Program-made: the position numbers and the translations under genes | In this document: in pieces, positions 32,209 to 39,212 of the stretch | Position numbering within the stretch: position 1 is the stretch's first letter | Layout: each line of letters starts with the position of its first letter | Notes under the pieces: generated by a model | The model's database searches: none | The model's input: only the letters and a program-made list of their open reading frames with translations | Told to the model about the DNA's origin: nothing | From: Streptomyces sp. CNQ-509 | GTDB taxonomy: Bacteria > Actinomycetota > Actinomycetes > Streptomycetales > Streptomycetaceae | Length of the DNA: 64,000 bases | NCBI RefSeq assembly: GCF_001011035.1 | Contig: NZ_CP011492.1 | Coordinates: forward strand, 3,605,501 to 3,669,500 | Direction: 5' to 3'

Positions 32209-33405
32209 CTATCCCCCGAAAAAGCTGATTTGCCCAGCATCTTGTGGAGCTGTGCTCTTCCTCAGGACATCCCCGAGAGGAACACCTGCCTCGACGAGCG
32301 CCTGAATGTCCTCCATCTCAGAAAGTACATGAACGGAGGTACCCTCATTTTTTGGGGTCAACACTAGTACCTCATTTGACCCAATTCCTGGGTCACTCAA
32401 AATCTCTGTGGAGTGAGAACTGACAAGAATTTGCCGCGTAGACCTACGCTGCACCCTTGCGAACATCTGGGGAATAAACCGGACGACCTCGGGATGGAGA
32501 GAAAGTTCGGGCTCTTCCAACAGCAGGGGCCCTTTGGATTCTGTCACCGACCAAAGAAGTCCTAGCAGGCGTAGCGTCCCGTCAGAGAAATGCGACTCGT
32601 CTTGCCATGCTCCGTTGGGGCGCCAATGCTGATACTTTCCCTTTAGATGTGGCACCCCTCGGACATCAGGTTCTAGCTTTAGTTCCTGCAGTTGCGGTAC
32701 GGCAACTGTTAGAGCTTTTACGATCTTTCGGAGTCGCGCCTCGCGCGTTTTCACAGTCGTGCGAGCGATCTGCTCCAGAAAGTCACCGCCGAATGGGTCA
32801 TTCTTCTTTCCCACCGATCTATCCGGTTCACGCACAAGCTGAGGAACGATATGCAGATAGTTTAGGCTCGCGAAGAAATCGGCAACTGTGCGGAATTTGC
32901 GATTCACGTTCACTTGTTCTAGATGTGTTTGCTTCTTCCTTTCAGGGTCGGATTCGTCTTCAGAATCCGGCCGCTCAATGATGCTTCTTCCTCGGTATTT
33001 TACAACTTCTGATTCAATTTCTGGCCGTCGATTATTGTCCTGCTTGAATTGGAGTTCGTACGTCCACTCATCTGGAACGGAGTCATTGCCTATGGTTACG
33101 CGCAATGAGATCGAAGAGTAGCGCCGGGCGGCCAGCGCCCTTAGCGTACTCACGCCGCCACGTTTAGCTACCGCAGCTTCAAACCCTCCACCGACAGAAA
33201 CGATGTCGCTCAAGAATCGAAAGCAATCTAGGAAGTTGGACTTCCCCGAGGCATTAGGTCCAACCAAGAACATCCTTGGGCGCAGCTCCACGGAGAAATT
33301 TGTGAAATTTCGCCAATTCCCTACCCGCAGACTCGTAAAACGAAGATTCTTTCGATCAATGGGTGCCTGTTCGACGTTCTCAACGTCTCGGTCTGTCGTC
33401 ACCAT
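32209..33405 (-). CDS. ABC-type AAA ATPase (AAA15/AAA21, OLD/AbiL-like), partner of the TOPRIM protein
   Basis: 398 residues from ATG 33405 with GGGAG 4 nt upstream. An SMC/ABC-type ATPase: LRVGNWRNFTNFSVELRPRM, Walker A GPNASGKS (49-56), a helical insert (about 125-225), signature-like HFSDGTLRLLGLLW (about 272-285), Walker B GPLLLEEPELSLHPE (292-306) and H-loop VSSHSTEIL. This is the ATPase type that senses phage products and licenses a nuclease partner in OLD, PARIS and AbiL systems. No TOPRIM is fused here; it is supplied by the next gene. Base composition and codon use differ sharply from the host genes. Confidence 0.82.
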   Translation of the reverse strand: MVTTDRDVENVEQAPIDRKNLRFTSLRVGNWRNFTNFSVELRPRMFLVGPNASGKSNFLDCFRFLSDIVSVGGGFEAAVAKRGGVSTLRALAARRYSSISLRVTIGNDSVPDEWTYELQFKQDNNRRPEIESEVVKYRGRSIIERPDSEDESDPERKKQTHLEQVNVNRKFRTVADFFASLNYLHIVPQLVREPDRSVGKKNDPFGGDFLEQIARTTVKTREARLRKIVKALTVAVPQLQELKLEPDVRGVPHLKGKYQHWRPNGAWQDESHFSDGTLRLLGLLWSVTESKGPLLLEEPELSLHPEVVRFIPQMFARVQRRSTRQILVSSHSTEILSDPGIGSNEVLVLTPKNEGTSVHVLSEMEDIQALVEAGVPLGDVLRKSTAPQDAGQISFFGG

Positions 33406-33468
33406 CCACTCCCATAAATGTCACGATGCAGTCTCCGAATATGACACTAGCAGGAGGCGAGGCGTCAT

Positions 33469-33492
33469 GTGGCAGATTTGTCGATCTGCCAC
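33469..33492. promoter_or_regulatory. Perfect 9-bp inverted repeat upstream of the ATPase gene
   Basis: GTGGCAGAT-TTGTCG-ATCTGCCAC, 64-87 bp before the ATPase start on the complementary strand. It could be an operator in the promoter of the cargo operon, since no T-run makes it a terminator. Confidence 0.5.
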
Positions 33493-33882
33493 GACGGAAC
33501 TCGAGTATGCGTGCACAATCCATAGGCACCCGCTTACAGAGCGGTCGCTTGGCGTTTCCTAACTACATCAGAACCCGCTGGACGCACTGCGGTCACAGTT
33601 GGTGGCATCGAACTCGACTAGGTCATGCCTGGGCATTCACCCATGGCAAGACCCAAGTCTAGCGTGAACCTCACAACTCCTAGGCGAGATCCCAGCGATT
33701 ATCAGCCACAGTATGCGACGTAGCCCGGGGCTATCCGCAGCAGCCGATGGTGGTCGCGGCAAGAGGTCTTGATGCCCCAGCCCTATTACAACGGTGGCTT
33801 GGGTTCGCGGGTGGCTTGCGGCACATACCACGCCAGGGCCCAAGATATCTGCTTTACTTCGGCATACCCCCGAGGTTCATGG
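33493..33882. other. AT-richer stretch without a supported gene, right part of the AICE
   Basis: Mixed composition, several short open frames of unusual codon use on both strands, none with a recognisable domain or ribosome site. It is probably upstream sequence of the cargo operon plus remnants of older cargo. Confidence 0.5.
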
Positions 33883-34041
33883 CTACCGGAACAGCAGAGT
33901 GGGTAACGCGGTCTGCGACCGCCTCAAGGAAATGAACTCGCTCCGATCTTTCGCGCGCCAGCGGGCTTGATCAGCAACCAAGGTAGCTACAACACCAAGC
34001 ACCGTACCCACGGCTGTCGCCAGAAGCGTCGACCACTGCAT
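33883..34041 (-). CDS. Short single-helix membrane peptide near the right end of the AICE
   Basis: 52 codons from ATG 34041, with AGGGGGG 3 nt upstream. It begins MQWSTLLATAVGTVLGVVAT, one hydrophobic helix, then LVADQARWRAKDRSEFISLR and ends TALPTLLFR. The start and helix-plus-WR pattern resemble the N-terminus of longer AICE membrane proteins (helix, then a basic coiled coil), so this is probably a truncated or frameshifted relative. The adjacent frame continues plausibly for a further 20 codons. Confidence 0.4.
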   Translation of the reverse strand: MQWSTLLATAVGTVLGVVATLVADQARWRAKDRSEFISLRRSQTALPTLLFR

Positions 34042-34090
34042 GCGCCCCCCTGAAGATCCTCATTGACTGCGTTCTCCCTCCCAGTCAGCA

Positions 34091-34113
34091 GTACAGCAGC
34101 GGAGTACAGCAAC
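34091..34113 (+). repeat. Putative integrase arm-type site next to attR
   Basis: GTACAGCAGCGGAGTACAGC AAC, 22 of 23 bases identical to 21015-21037 beside attL, same orientation, 84 bp inside the core repeat. Confidence 0.55.
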
Positions 34114-34196
34114 CACAGCAACCTCACGTGCCCAGCGGTGTCCGCCCGAGACCGTGAAGCTACGTTTATGACCTCAGGTAACCGGTCTGGCTTGAG

Positions 34197-34279
34197 CTAC
34201 GGATCAGAAGGTTGCAGGTTCGAATCCTGCCGAGCGCGCACAGGTAGAAGCCCCGCAGACGACATCTGCGGGGCTTTTC
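34197..34279 (+). repeat. attR: right 83-bp attachment repeat with tRNA-Arg 3' fragment and terminator
   Basis: Exact copy of 20924-21006. It contains the 3' 42 nt of tRNA-Arg but no 5' half, so this is not a tRNA gene. It marks the right end of the element. Confidence 0.92.
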
Positions 34280-34378
34280 GCATGCCGTACAGCGAGGGGT
34301 CGTCCCGCCACCCCCATGCCCTTCGGCTGGTTTCCGACCGCAGCCGTGCCCCTTCGTGACTCGCCTCGGCGTAGACCT
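34280..34378 (-). pseudogene. Remnant of another integrase 3' end outside attR
   Basis: Immediately outside the right att repeat the sequence still aligns with the element's own int 3' end. CTTCGTGACTCGCCTCGGCG and TAGACC match 21094-21120 with one mismatch, and the minus strand encodes KVYAEAS, the catalytic-Tyr motif VYAEAS of Int. The upstream part of the gene is missing and the tail is scrambled. This is the relic of an earlier AICE that used the same tRNA. Confidence 0.7.
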
Positions 34379-34484
34379 TGCGTTTGGGCAGTCGACTGGT
34401 TCTTGTCCGCGGGCGCGGGTCCCGCGGGGGCGTTGGCTCCTGACCTGGAAGCGGAGTAACGGATTCCGAAGGAGTGGCGCAGGG

Positions 34485-35927
34485 ATGGTATGGACGCGTC
34501 ATTCTGTCGCACATCGCGGCAGACCCCTTCGTAGCAGCAGGAGGTCACCCATCCTTCGCTTACCCAGACGCGTGGCGGGCATCGGGTTCGCCGCGTTGGC
34601 CAGCTCGTTCGCGCTCTCGCTTCCCTCAACTCCTGCCACCGCCACACCCGCTACGGCGAGAGCGACGGCGGTCGGGCTGCCCCTCTCGTCGTACTGGGAG
34701 ATGGTGGTCGAGAGCAGTCGTCAGAGAGTCTTCCTCAGCGATCCGACCGGGGACAGCGTCCTGGTGACGGACTACGAGGGGCAACCCGTTGCGCACCTGA
34801 CCGGCATGCCTGGCGCCTCCGGGCTTGCGCTTTCACCTGACTCCCGCACCGTCTACGTGGCTCTCAGGGATGCCGACGCCATCGCCGCGATTGACACAGG
34901 GACGCTGGTGGAGGCCGCGCGCTACGCCACAGAGGGCAGCACGCCCGTGTCGTTGGCGCCGGCCGGGGGGAAGATCTGGTTCGGGTACAACGGTGACGAT
35001 CCGTTGGCGCCTGGCGACATCGGATCGCTCGACCTGTCGGGTGCGCAGCCCGTGCTTCAGACAGGGCAGGGCGGGAATTGGCATTCGGCGCCCTTGCTCG
35101 CCTCGGCGCCCGCGGCTCCGGATCGGCTCGTGGCCGGGGAGAAGAATCTGGCGCCGGCCTCGATCGGGTCGTACGACGTCAGCACCGGTACCGCGCAACT
35201 GCTGGGCAAGCAGCGTGACTTCGGACCCGACGGCAGTGACTACCTGACGGATCTCGCGGTGAGCGCGGACGGTGAGAGCTTCGTGCCCGCGACCGATGTG
35301 TTCCCCGAGACCCAGGTCCAAGTCTTCGATATCGATGACCTGTCGTTCCGCGGCGCCTATCCAACGCCCGCTCGCGCCAACTCCGTCGACATCGCACCCG
35401 ACGGCACCGTCGCCGCAGGCACCTACCTGTCCGACGGCGACGACCTGCACGTGTTCAAGCCGGGAGCGTACGCTCCGCTGCAGAGCGTCGACCTCGATCT
35501 GGATCCGTCGAGCTATCTCCCGCCCCGCGGGGTTGCTTGGGTTCCGGACCGGAGCCGGATCTTCGTGGTCAGCCGGGGCGCCGACAACTTTTCGCTCCAC
35601 GCGCTGGACGGCGGGTTCGGGACCGCGCAGACTGCTCTGACGCTCGATGCTCCGGACACCTCGAAGAAGAACAGGGAGCTGACCGTCACCGGCGCCCTGG
35701 CTCCGGCAGGGACCTTCGGTCCCGGCACTGCCGTGACCGTGACCCGCTACGACAACGGCCACCCGGAGGGCTTCCCCGGCGGCAGCGTCACCGTGGACGA
35801 CAACGGCACGTTCTCCTTCACCGACCGGCCCGGCGAGCCCGGTCCGGTGACGTACGAGGTGTCTTACGCCGGCGACGACTGGCACACGCCGATCAGTGGT
35901 GACGCCACCGTCGAAATCACCGGGTAG
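34485..35927 (+). CDS. Secreted beta-propeller (YVTN/YncE-like) protein with Ig-like C-terminal domain
   Basis: 480 residues from ATG 34485 (GGAG 10 nt upstream). A signal-like helix GIGFAALASSFALSLPS ends at about residue 50, followed by TPATARATAVG. A propeller of YVTN-like repeats follows (GASGLALSPDSRTVYVALRD, AIAAIDTGTLVEAARYATEG, SVDIAPDGTVAAGTYLSDGD, GVAWVPDRSRIFVVSRGADN). The last about 95 residues are an Ig-like domain (LTVTGALAPAGTFGPGTAVT, VTYEVSYAGDDWH). Such proteins act outside the cell, often in binding. A better-spaced AGGAGG lies before an in-frame ATC at 34551, which would give a classic short signal peptide; see findings. Confidence 0.82.
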   Translation: MVWTRHSVAHRGRPLRSSRRSPILRLPRRVAGIGFAALASSFALSLPSTPATATPATARATAVGLPLSSYWEMVVESSRQRVFLSDPTGDSVLVTDYEGQPVAHLTGMPGASGLALSPDSRTVYVALRDADAIAAIDTGTLVEAARYATEGSTPVSLAPAGGKIWFGYNGDDPLAPGDIGSLDLSGAQPVLQTGQGGNWHSAPLLASAPAAPDRLVAGEKNLAPASIGSYDVSTGTAQLLGKQRDFGPDGSDYLTDLAVSADGESFVPATDVFPETQVQVFDIDDLSFRGAYPTPARANSVDIAPDGTVAAGTYLSDGDDLHVFKPGAYAPLQSVDLDLDPSSYLPPRGVAWVPDRSRIFVVSRGADNFSLHALDGGFGTAQTALTLDAPDTSKKNRELTVTGALAPAGTFGPGTAVTVTRYDNGHPEGFPGGSVTVDDNGTFSFTDRPGEPGPVTYEVSYAGDDWHTPISGDATVEITG

Positions 35928-35937
35928 ACCAGCCACC

Positions 35938-35971
35938 CGCCGCGGTCCCCTTCTTCAGCGGGACCGCGGCG
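35938..35971. terminator. Bidirectional hairpin between convergent genes
   Basis: Perfect 12-bp stem CGCCGCGGTCCC / GGGACCGCGGCG (35938-35949 with 35960-35971), 10-nt loop. Confidence 0.85.
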
Positions 35972-36017
35972 ACACGTAGTCGTGTGCCTCCTTCTCGCCG
36001 TTCGCGGTCCAGCCGTT

Positions 36018-37109
36018 TCACCGCGGCTTTCCCGGTTCCAGCTTCACCACGTACGTGGGGGTGCCTGAGAGGTGGATGCGTTGGGTGTGGGTGGGGAGTA
36101 GGTCCGCTTGGATCGCGGGGGACAAGGGGGTTGGGGTGGGGAGGAGGAGTACTGCGGCGCCGGTGGGGGTGAGGAGGCGGTGGAGTTCTCGCCACCAGGC
36201 CGTGGGGGTCTTCGCCAACCGGGCCTTTGCCTCGACCTGCGTGCCCCACGGAGGGTTGCACACGATGCGGTCGACCGTCCCGTCCGGGAGGGGGAGTCTG
36301 CCCGCGTCCGCCCGTTCCAGGCGGATGCGGTCGAGCGATGCGTTCGTCTTGTTCGCGCTTGCCGCCCTCAGTGCGGTCTCGTCTATGTCGAAACCCCGGT
36401 ACTGCCCCGCCTCCGGGTGGGCCAGTGCCGCCTCGATGAGCACCGTGCCCGCGCCGCAGCACGGGTCCAGGACCGTGTGGCCGCGGCCGATGTCCGCCAG
36501 TCTCGTCATCGCCGCCGCCAGCGGCGGGTGCAGCGTTCCCGGTACCGTCGCCTGCTTGTACGGGCGGCGGTGGAGCGGGCGCGGGGTGATGCGGAGCATC
36601 AGCGTCGCCTCGGTGCCGTCCAGCGTCAGGCGCCACGACGCGTAGTCCGGCGGGGGTGCCCCCTTCGTGCGGCGCGCGTGGTACGGCACCTTCAGGCGCG
36701 CCGCCAGTGCGTTGCCGACCGCGTCCTCCGCGTCGTACCTGTTGAAGCTCCGCCTCCCCAGGAAGGACGCCGATACCTCCACCCCCTGCGGGTTCACGGT
36801 GCCTTGTCCTGCCAGGGTGTCGCGGTGGTCCAGCAGTCCCGCCGGGTCGGTTTCCGCGGCGAGTTCCGTCAGGGCCGGGACCGCCGATTTTCTCGTTCCT
36901 ACGTCTCTCCCCCTCGCCGCCAGCAGAAACACGTCGTCCGCCGTCCGCAGGCCCGTCACCCCCGCGTCGTACGGGCGCCAGGCCCTGAAGTGCACGGAGC
37001 GGTGTCCGACCGCGGTGATGCTGCCCAGTTCGCGTTGCAGGATCTCGGCCGCCAGCTGCGGTTCCAGACCGCGGGCGCACCGAGCGACGAAGTGTGCGTC
37101 GTCGCGCAT
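36018..37109 (-). CDS. THUMP-domain class I RNA methyltransferase (RlmL/Trm14-like)
   Basis: 363 residues from ATG 37109. An N-terminal THUMP-like RNA-binding region (residues about 1-170; FVARCARGLEPQLAAEILQR) is followed by a Rossmann methyltransferase: motif I VLDPCCGAGTVLIEAA, FDIDETALRAASANKTNAS and motif IV DRIVCNPPWGTQVEA. The NPPW motif indicates modification of an exocyclic amine, so N2-methylation of a guanine in rRNA or tRNA is the likely reaction. The exact target cannot be read from the sequence. The end (GTPTYVVKLEPGKPR) is complete. Confidence 0.85.
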   Translation of the reverse strand: MRDDAHFVARCARGLEPQLAAEILQRELGSITAVGHRSVHFRAWRPYDAGVTGLRTADDVFLLAARGRDVGTRKSAVPALTELAAETDPAGLLDHRDTLAGQGTVNPQGVEVSASFLGRRSFNRYDAEDAVGNALAARLKVPYHARRTKGAPPPDYASWRLTLDGTEATLMLRITPRPLHRRPYKQATVPGTLHPPLAAAMTRLADIGRGHTVLDPCCGAGTVLIEAALAHPEAGQYRGFDIDETALRAASANKTNASLDRIRLERADAGRLPLPDGTVDRIVCNPPWGTQVEAKARLAKTPTAWWRELHRLLTPTGAAVLLLPTPTPLSPAIQADLLPTHTQRIHLSGTPTYVVKLEPGKPR

Positions 37110-37302
37110 GATGACTGTTCTTCTCCCACGCCAAGGCCCGGGACGGCGCCACGCCGCCCCGCCTCGTCGGCGACGGGGGATCCTCGCCTCGCCGACGGCG
37201 CCTAGCGCAGGTGGAAGAAGTACATGCCCCCGATCCTACTGCCGGCGCCCCCGGCGCGGGCGGATGGTGGGCATCCGTCCGTGCAGTGCGATGCTGGTGG
37301 GC

Positions 37303-37902
37303 ATGGCCGACACCGATCACAAGGCGGACCTCCACCGCTATCTGCAGGCCGCCCGCGAAGCGCTGCTGTGGAAGCTCGACGGGCTGTCCGAGTACGAGGT
37401 GCGGCGTCCGCTGACGCCGACCGCCACCAACCTGCTCGGGCTCGTCAAGCACCTGATCGGCTGCGAGACCGCATACTTCGCGGACACCTTCGGGCGGCCC
37501 TTCGGCGAGACCGTGCCCTGGCTCGACGGTCCCGACGCCGAGGAGCCCAACGTCGACATGTGGGCCACCGCCGACGAGTCCCGCGAGGACATCGTCCACC
37601 TCTACGAGCGCGCCTGTGCGCACTCCGACGCGACGATCGAGGCGTTGGCCCTGGACGACCTCGGGCGCGTACCGCACTGGCCCGACGACCGGGCCGAGGT
37701 CTCGCTGCATCGCGTGCTCGTCCACATGCTCGCCGAGACCCAGCGGCACGCCGGGCACGCCGACATCGTCCGCGAGCTGGTCGACGGCGCCGCCGGGATG
37801 CGGCTGGGCAACGGGAACATGCCGGACGGCGACCGCGCCTGGTGGGAGTCCTACCGGCGGCGGGTCGAGGACGCGGCCCGGGAGGCCCAGGGGCGCGAGT
37901 GA
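37303..37902 (+). CDS. DinB/DUF664 family metal-dependent four-helix protein
   Basis: 199 residues from ATG 37303; an ATG 12 nt upstream is possible. The DinB fold is visible: DLHRYLQAAREALLWKLDGL, LLGLVKHLIGCETAYFADTF (first His ligand), MWATADESREDIVHLYERAC and VSLHRVLVHMLAETQRHAGH with two conserved His ligands. Relatives are mycothiol- or bacillithiol-dependent transferases in actinobacteria, so a thiol transferase role is plausible but the substrate is unknown. Confidence 0.82.
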   Translation: MADTDHKADLHRYLQAAREALLWKLDGLSEYEVRRPLTPTATNLLGLVKHLIGCETAYFADTFGRPFGETVPWLDGPDAEEPNVDMWATADESREDIVHLYERACAHSDATIEALALDDLGRVPHWPDDRAEVSLHRVLVHMLAETQRHAGHADIVRELVDGAAGMRLGNGNMPDGDRAWWESYRRRVEDAAREAQGRE

Positions 37903-37911
37903 GTGGCGGCA

Positions 37912-37985
37912 GGGGAGGCGTGGTCCGGGGAGGCGTGGTCCGGGGAGCTTCGCCCGGCGAGGCGCCGCTTGGGGAGGCGTGGTCC
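37912..37985 (+). repeat. Three copies of a 15-bp repeat upstream of popR
   Basis: GGGGAGGCGTGGTCC at 37912-37926, 37927-37941 (tandem) and 37971-37985. Related GGGAGGCG follows. It lies between the DinB stop and the popR promoter boxes. Confidence 0.75.
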
Positions 37986-38068
37986 AGGGAGGCGCGGGGC
38001 TTACGGGGTCGCCCCCGGGGGGTTCGTCGTACGGGGCTTCCCCTCCGTACCGGACCTTCCCCCTCCGT

Positions 38069-38097
38069 TCGCCTTCGGCGATTCTGCCGTTGGCAGA
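38069..38097. promoter_or_regulatory. Paired PopR/ClgR-type palindromes upstream of popR
   Basis: TTCGCC-TTC-GGCGA (38069-38081) and TCTGCC-GTT-GGCAGA (38083-38097), centres 15 bp apart, 46-74 bp before the popR start. The first looks like the ClgR half-site pattern TTCGC/GCGAA, the second like the PopR pattern TCTGCC-N3-GGCAGA. The same arrangement occurs before clpP3 (39936-39965). Confidence 0.7.
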
Positions 38098-38130
38098 TCG
38101 CCCGCCCCTTCCCTCCTCGCCCCGCCCGCC

Positions 38131-38136
38131 TACGCT
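38131..38136 (+). promoter_or_regulatory. Leaderless -10 box (TACGCT) of popR
   Basis: TACGCT, six bases (GAGACC), then GTG 38143, with no Shine-Dalgarno sequence. Confidence 0.6.
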
Positions 38137-38142
38137 GAGACC

Positions 38143-38562
38143 GTGACCCACCACGCGCCGAACCGCCCCGCCCGCGTCCTTCCCCTGCGCCCCCCCGCGC
38201 CCGACGCGGGCGACGGGCGCGAGCCGCTGTGGCGGCAGGTCGTCGGGGGTGTGCTGCGGCGGGAGCGGCTGGCCCAGGAGCGTACGTTGAAGGACGTCGC
38301 CGACGCCGCGCGGATCTCCATGCCGTATCTCTCCGAGGTCGAACGCGGGCTGAAGGAAGCCTCGTCCGAGGTCCTCGCCGCCGCCGCGCAGGCGCTCGGG
38401 CTGCGGCTGGCCGACCTGCTCGTGCTCGTCCACGGCGAGATCGTCCGCCTCTCCGCCGTACGCGACCGGGGGCGGGACCGGGAGCGGCCCGCCGGGCTGT
38501 CCTCCGTCACCGAACTGCCCAGCGCCCGTTCGCGCTCGGGCGACGTGCGGCTCGCTGCCTGA
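38143..38562 (+). CDS. popR: Xre-family activator of clpP3-clpP4 (PopR/ClgR family)
   Basis: 139 residues from GTG 38143. The helix-turn-helix GGVLRRERLAQERTLKDVAD, then ISMPYLSEVERGLKEASSEV and LGLRLADLLVLVH is typical of the ClgR/PopR group. The C-terminus ends RLAA, two alanines being the degradation tag through which ClpP1/P2 destroys PopR in S. lividans, as I recall. It is convergent with and adjacent to clpP4-clpP3. When the housekeeping ClpP1/P2 is lost, PopR accumulates and turns on the backup protease operon. Confidence 0.88.
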   Translation: MTHHAPNRPARVLPLRPPAPDAGDGREPLWRQVVGGVLRRERLAQERTLKDVADAARISMPYLSEVERGLKEASSEVLAAAAQALGLRLADLLVLVHGEIVRLSAVRDRGRDRERPAGLSSVTELPSARSRSGDVRLAA

Positions 38563-38577
38563 TCCCCCCGGGGCGGC

Positions 38578-38605
38578 GGCGCGGCGGGGCGGCCCCCGCC
38601 GCGCC
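38578..38605. terminator. Bidirectional hairpin between popR and clpP4
   Basis: Perfect 12-bp stem GGCGCGGCGGGG / CCCCGCCGCGCC with a 4-nt loop, between convergent stops. Confidence 0.8.
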
Positions 38606-38613
38606 GGCCCCCG

Positions 38614-39210
38614 TCAGAGGTGGCGCTTGCTGATCACCTGGTCCGCCAGGCCGTACGCCACCGCGTCCTGCGCCGTGAACACCTTGTCCCTGTCCGTGTC
38701 CGCCCGCAGCGTCGCCACCTCGTGGCCCGTGTGCCGCGCCAGCACCTCCTCCATCTGCGCCCGGATCCGCAGGATCTCCTTCGCCTCCAGGCTCAGGTCG
38801 GACACCGTGCCGCGCCGCACGCCGCTCGCCGGCTGGCCCAGCAGGACCCGCGCGTGTTCCAGGACGAAGCGGCGGCCCTTCTCCCCGCCCGCGAGCAGCA
38901 CCGCCGCGGTGGACGCCGCCTGGCCGACGCAGTACGTGGAGATGGGGGCGCCGACGAACGTCATCGTGTCGTAGATCGCCATCAGCGAGGTGTACGAGCC
39001 GCCGGGTGAGTTGATGTAGATCGAGATCTCGCTGCCGGGGCTCGCCGACTCCAGGTGGAGGAGCTGGGCGATGACGACGTTCGCGACGCCGTCGTCGATC
39101 TCGGTGCCGAGGAAGATGATCCGTTCCGAGAGCAGCCGGCTGTAGATGTCGTACGCGCGCTCGCCGTGCGCCGTGCGCTCGACCACGTTCGGGATCGTGT
39201 ACTGGCTCAT
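38614..39210 (-). CDS. clpP4: ClpP-family protease subunit lacking the catalytic His (ClpP4)
   Basis: 198 residues from ATG 39210, 2 nt after the clpP3 stop. It has the ClpP fold: SERIIFLGTEIDDGVANVVI, ISIYINSPGGSYTSLMAIYD, nucleophile Ser in GQAASTAAVLLAGG, and DTDRDKVFTAQDAVAYGLAD. The catalytic-His position (MMHQP in active ClpP, intact in the neighbouring ClpP3) is Gly here: HARVLLGQPASG. Catalysis by this subunit is therefore doubtful and it probably acts only together with ClpP3 in a mixed tetradecamer, like ClpR of cyanobacteria. Confidence 0.9.
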   Translation of the reverse strand: MSQYTIPNVVERTAHGERAYDIYSRLLSERIIFLGTEIDDGVANVVIAQLLHLESASPGSEISIYINSPGGSYTSLMAIYDTMTFVGAPISTYCVGQAASTAAVLLAGGEKGRRFVLEHARVLLGQPASGVRRGTVSDLSLEAKEILRIRAQMEEVLARHTGHEVATLRADTDRDKVFTAQDAVAYGLADQVISKRHL

Positions 39211-39212
39211 GG

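Larger units (their letters stand above)
20924..34279. mobile_element. Integrated AICE (pSAM2-like integrative conjugative element)
   Basis: Bounded by exact 83-bp direct repeats, the left one overlapping the 3' half of tRNA-Arg(ACG). Inside, in order from the left: int, xis, rep, spread and transfer genes, FtsK-like translocase, regulator, KorSA-like repressor (all leftward), then Nudix, ATPase and small genes (rightward), an IS481-type insertion and a leftward ATPase/TOPRIM cargo operon. The gene set (site-specific integrase, autonomous rolling-circle initiator, one FtsK-like DNA pump, Kor repressor) defines an AICE that transfers double-stranded DNA between mycelia. One unit is 13,273 bp, of which about 1.95 kb is the inserted IS. 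Confidence 0.92.

Noticed and set aside
34197..34238. A second tRNA-Arg
   Set aside because: Only the 3' half is present; it is the att repeat of the AICE, not a gene.
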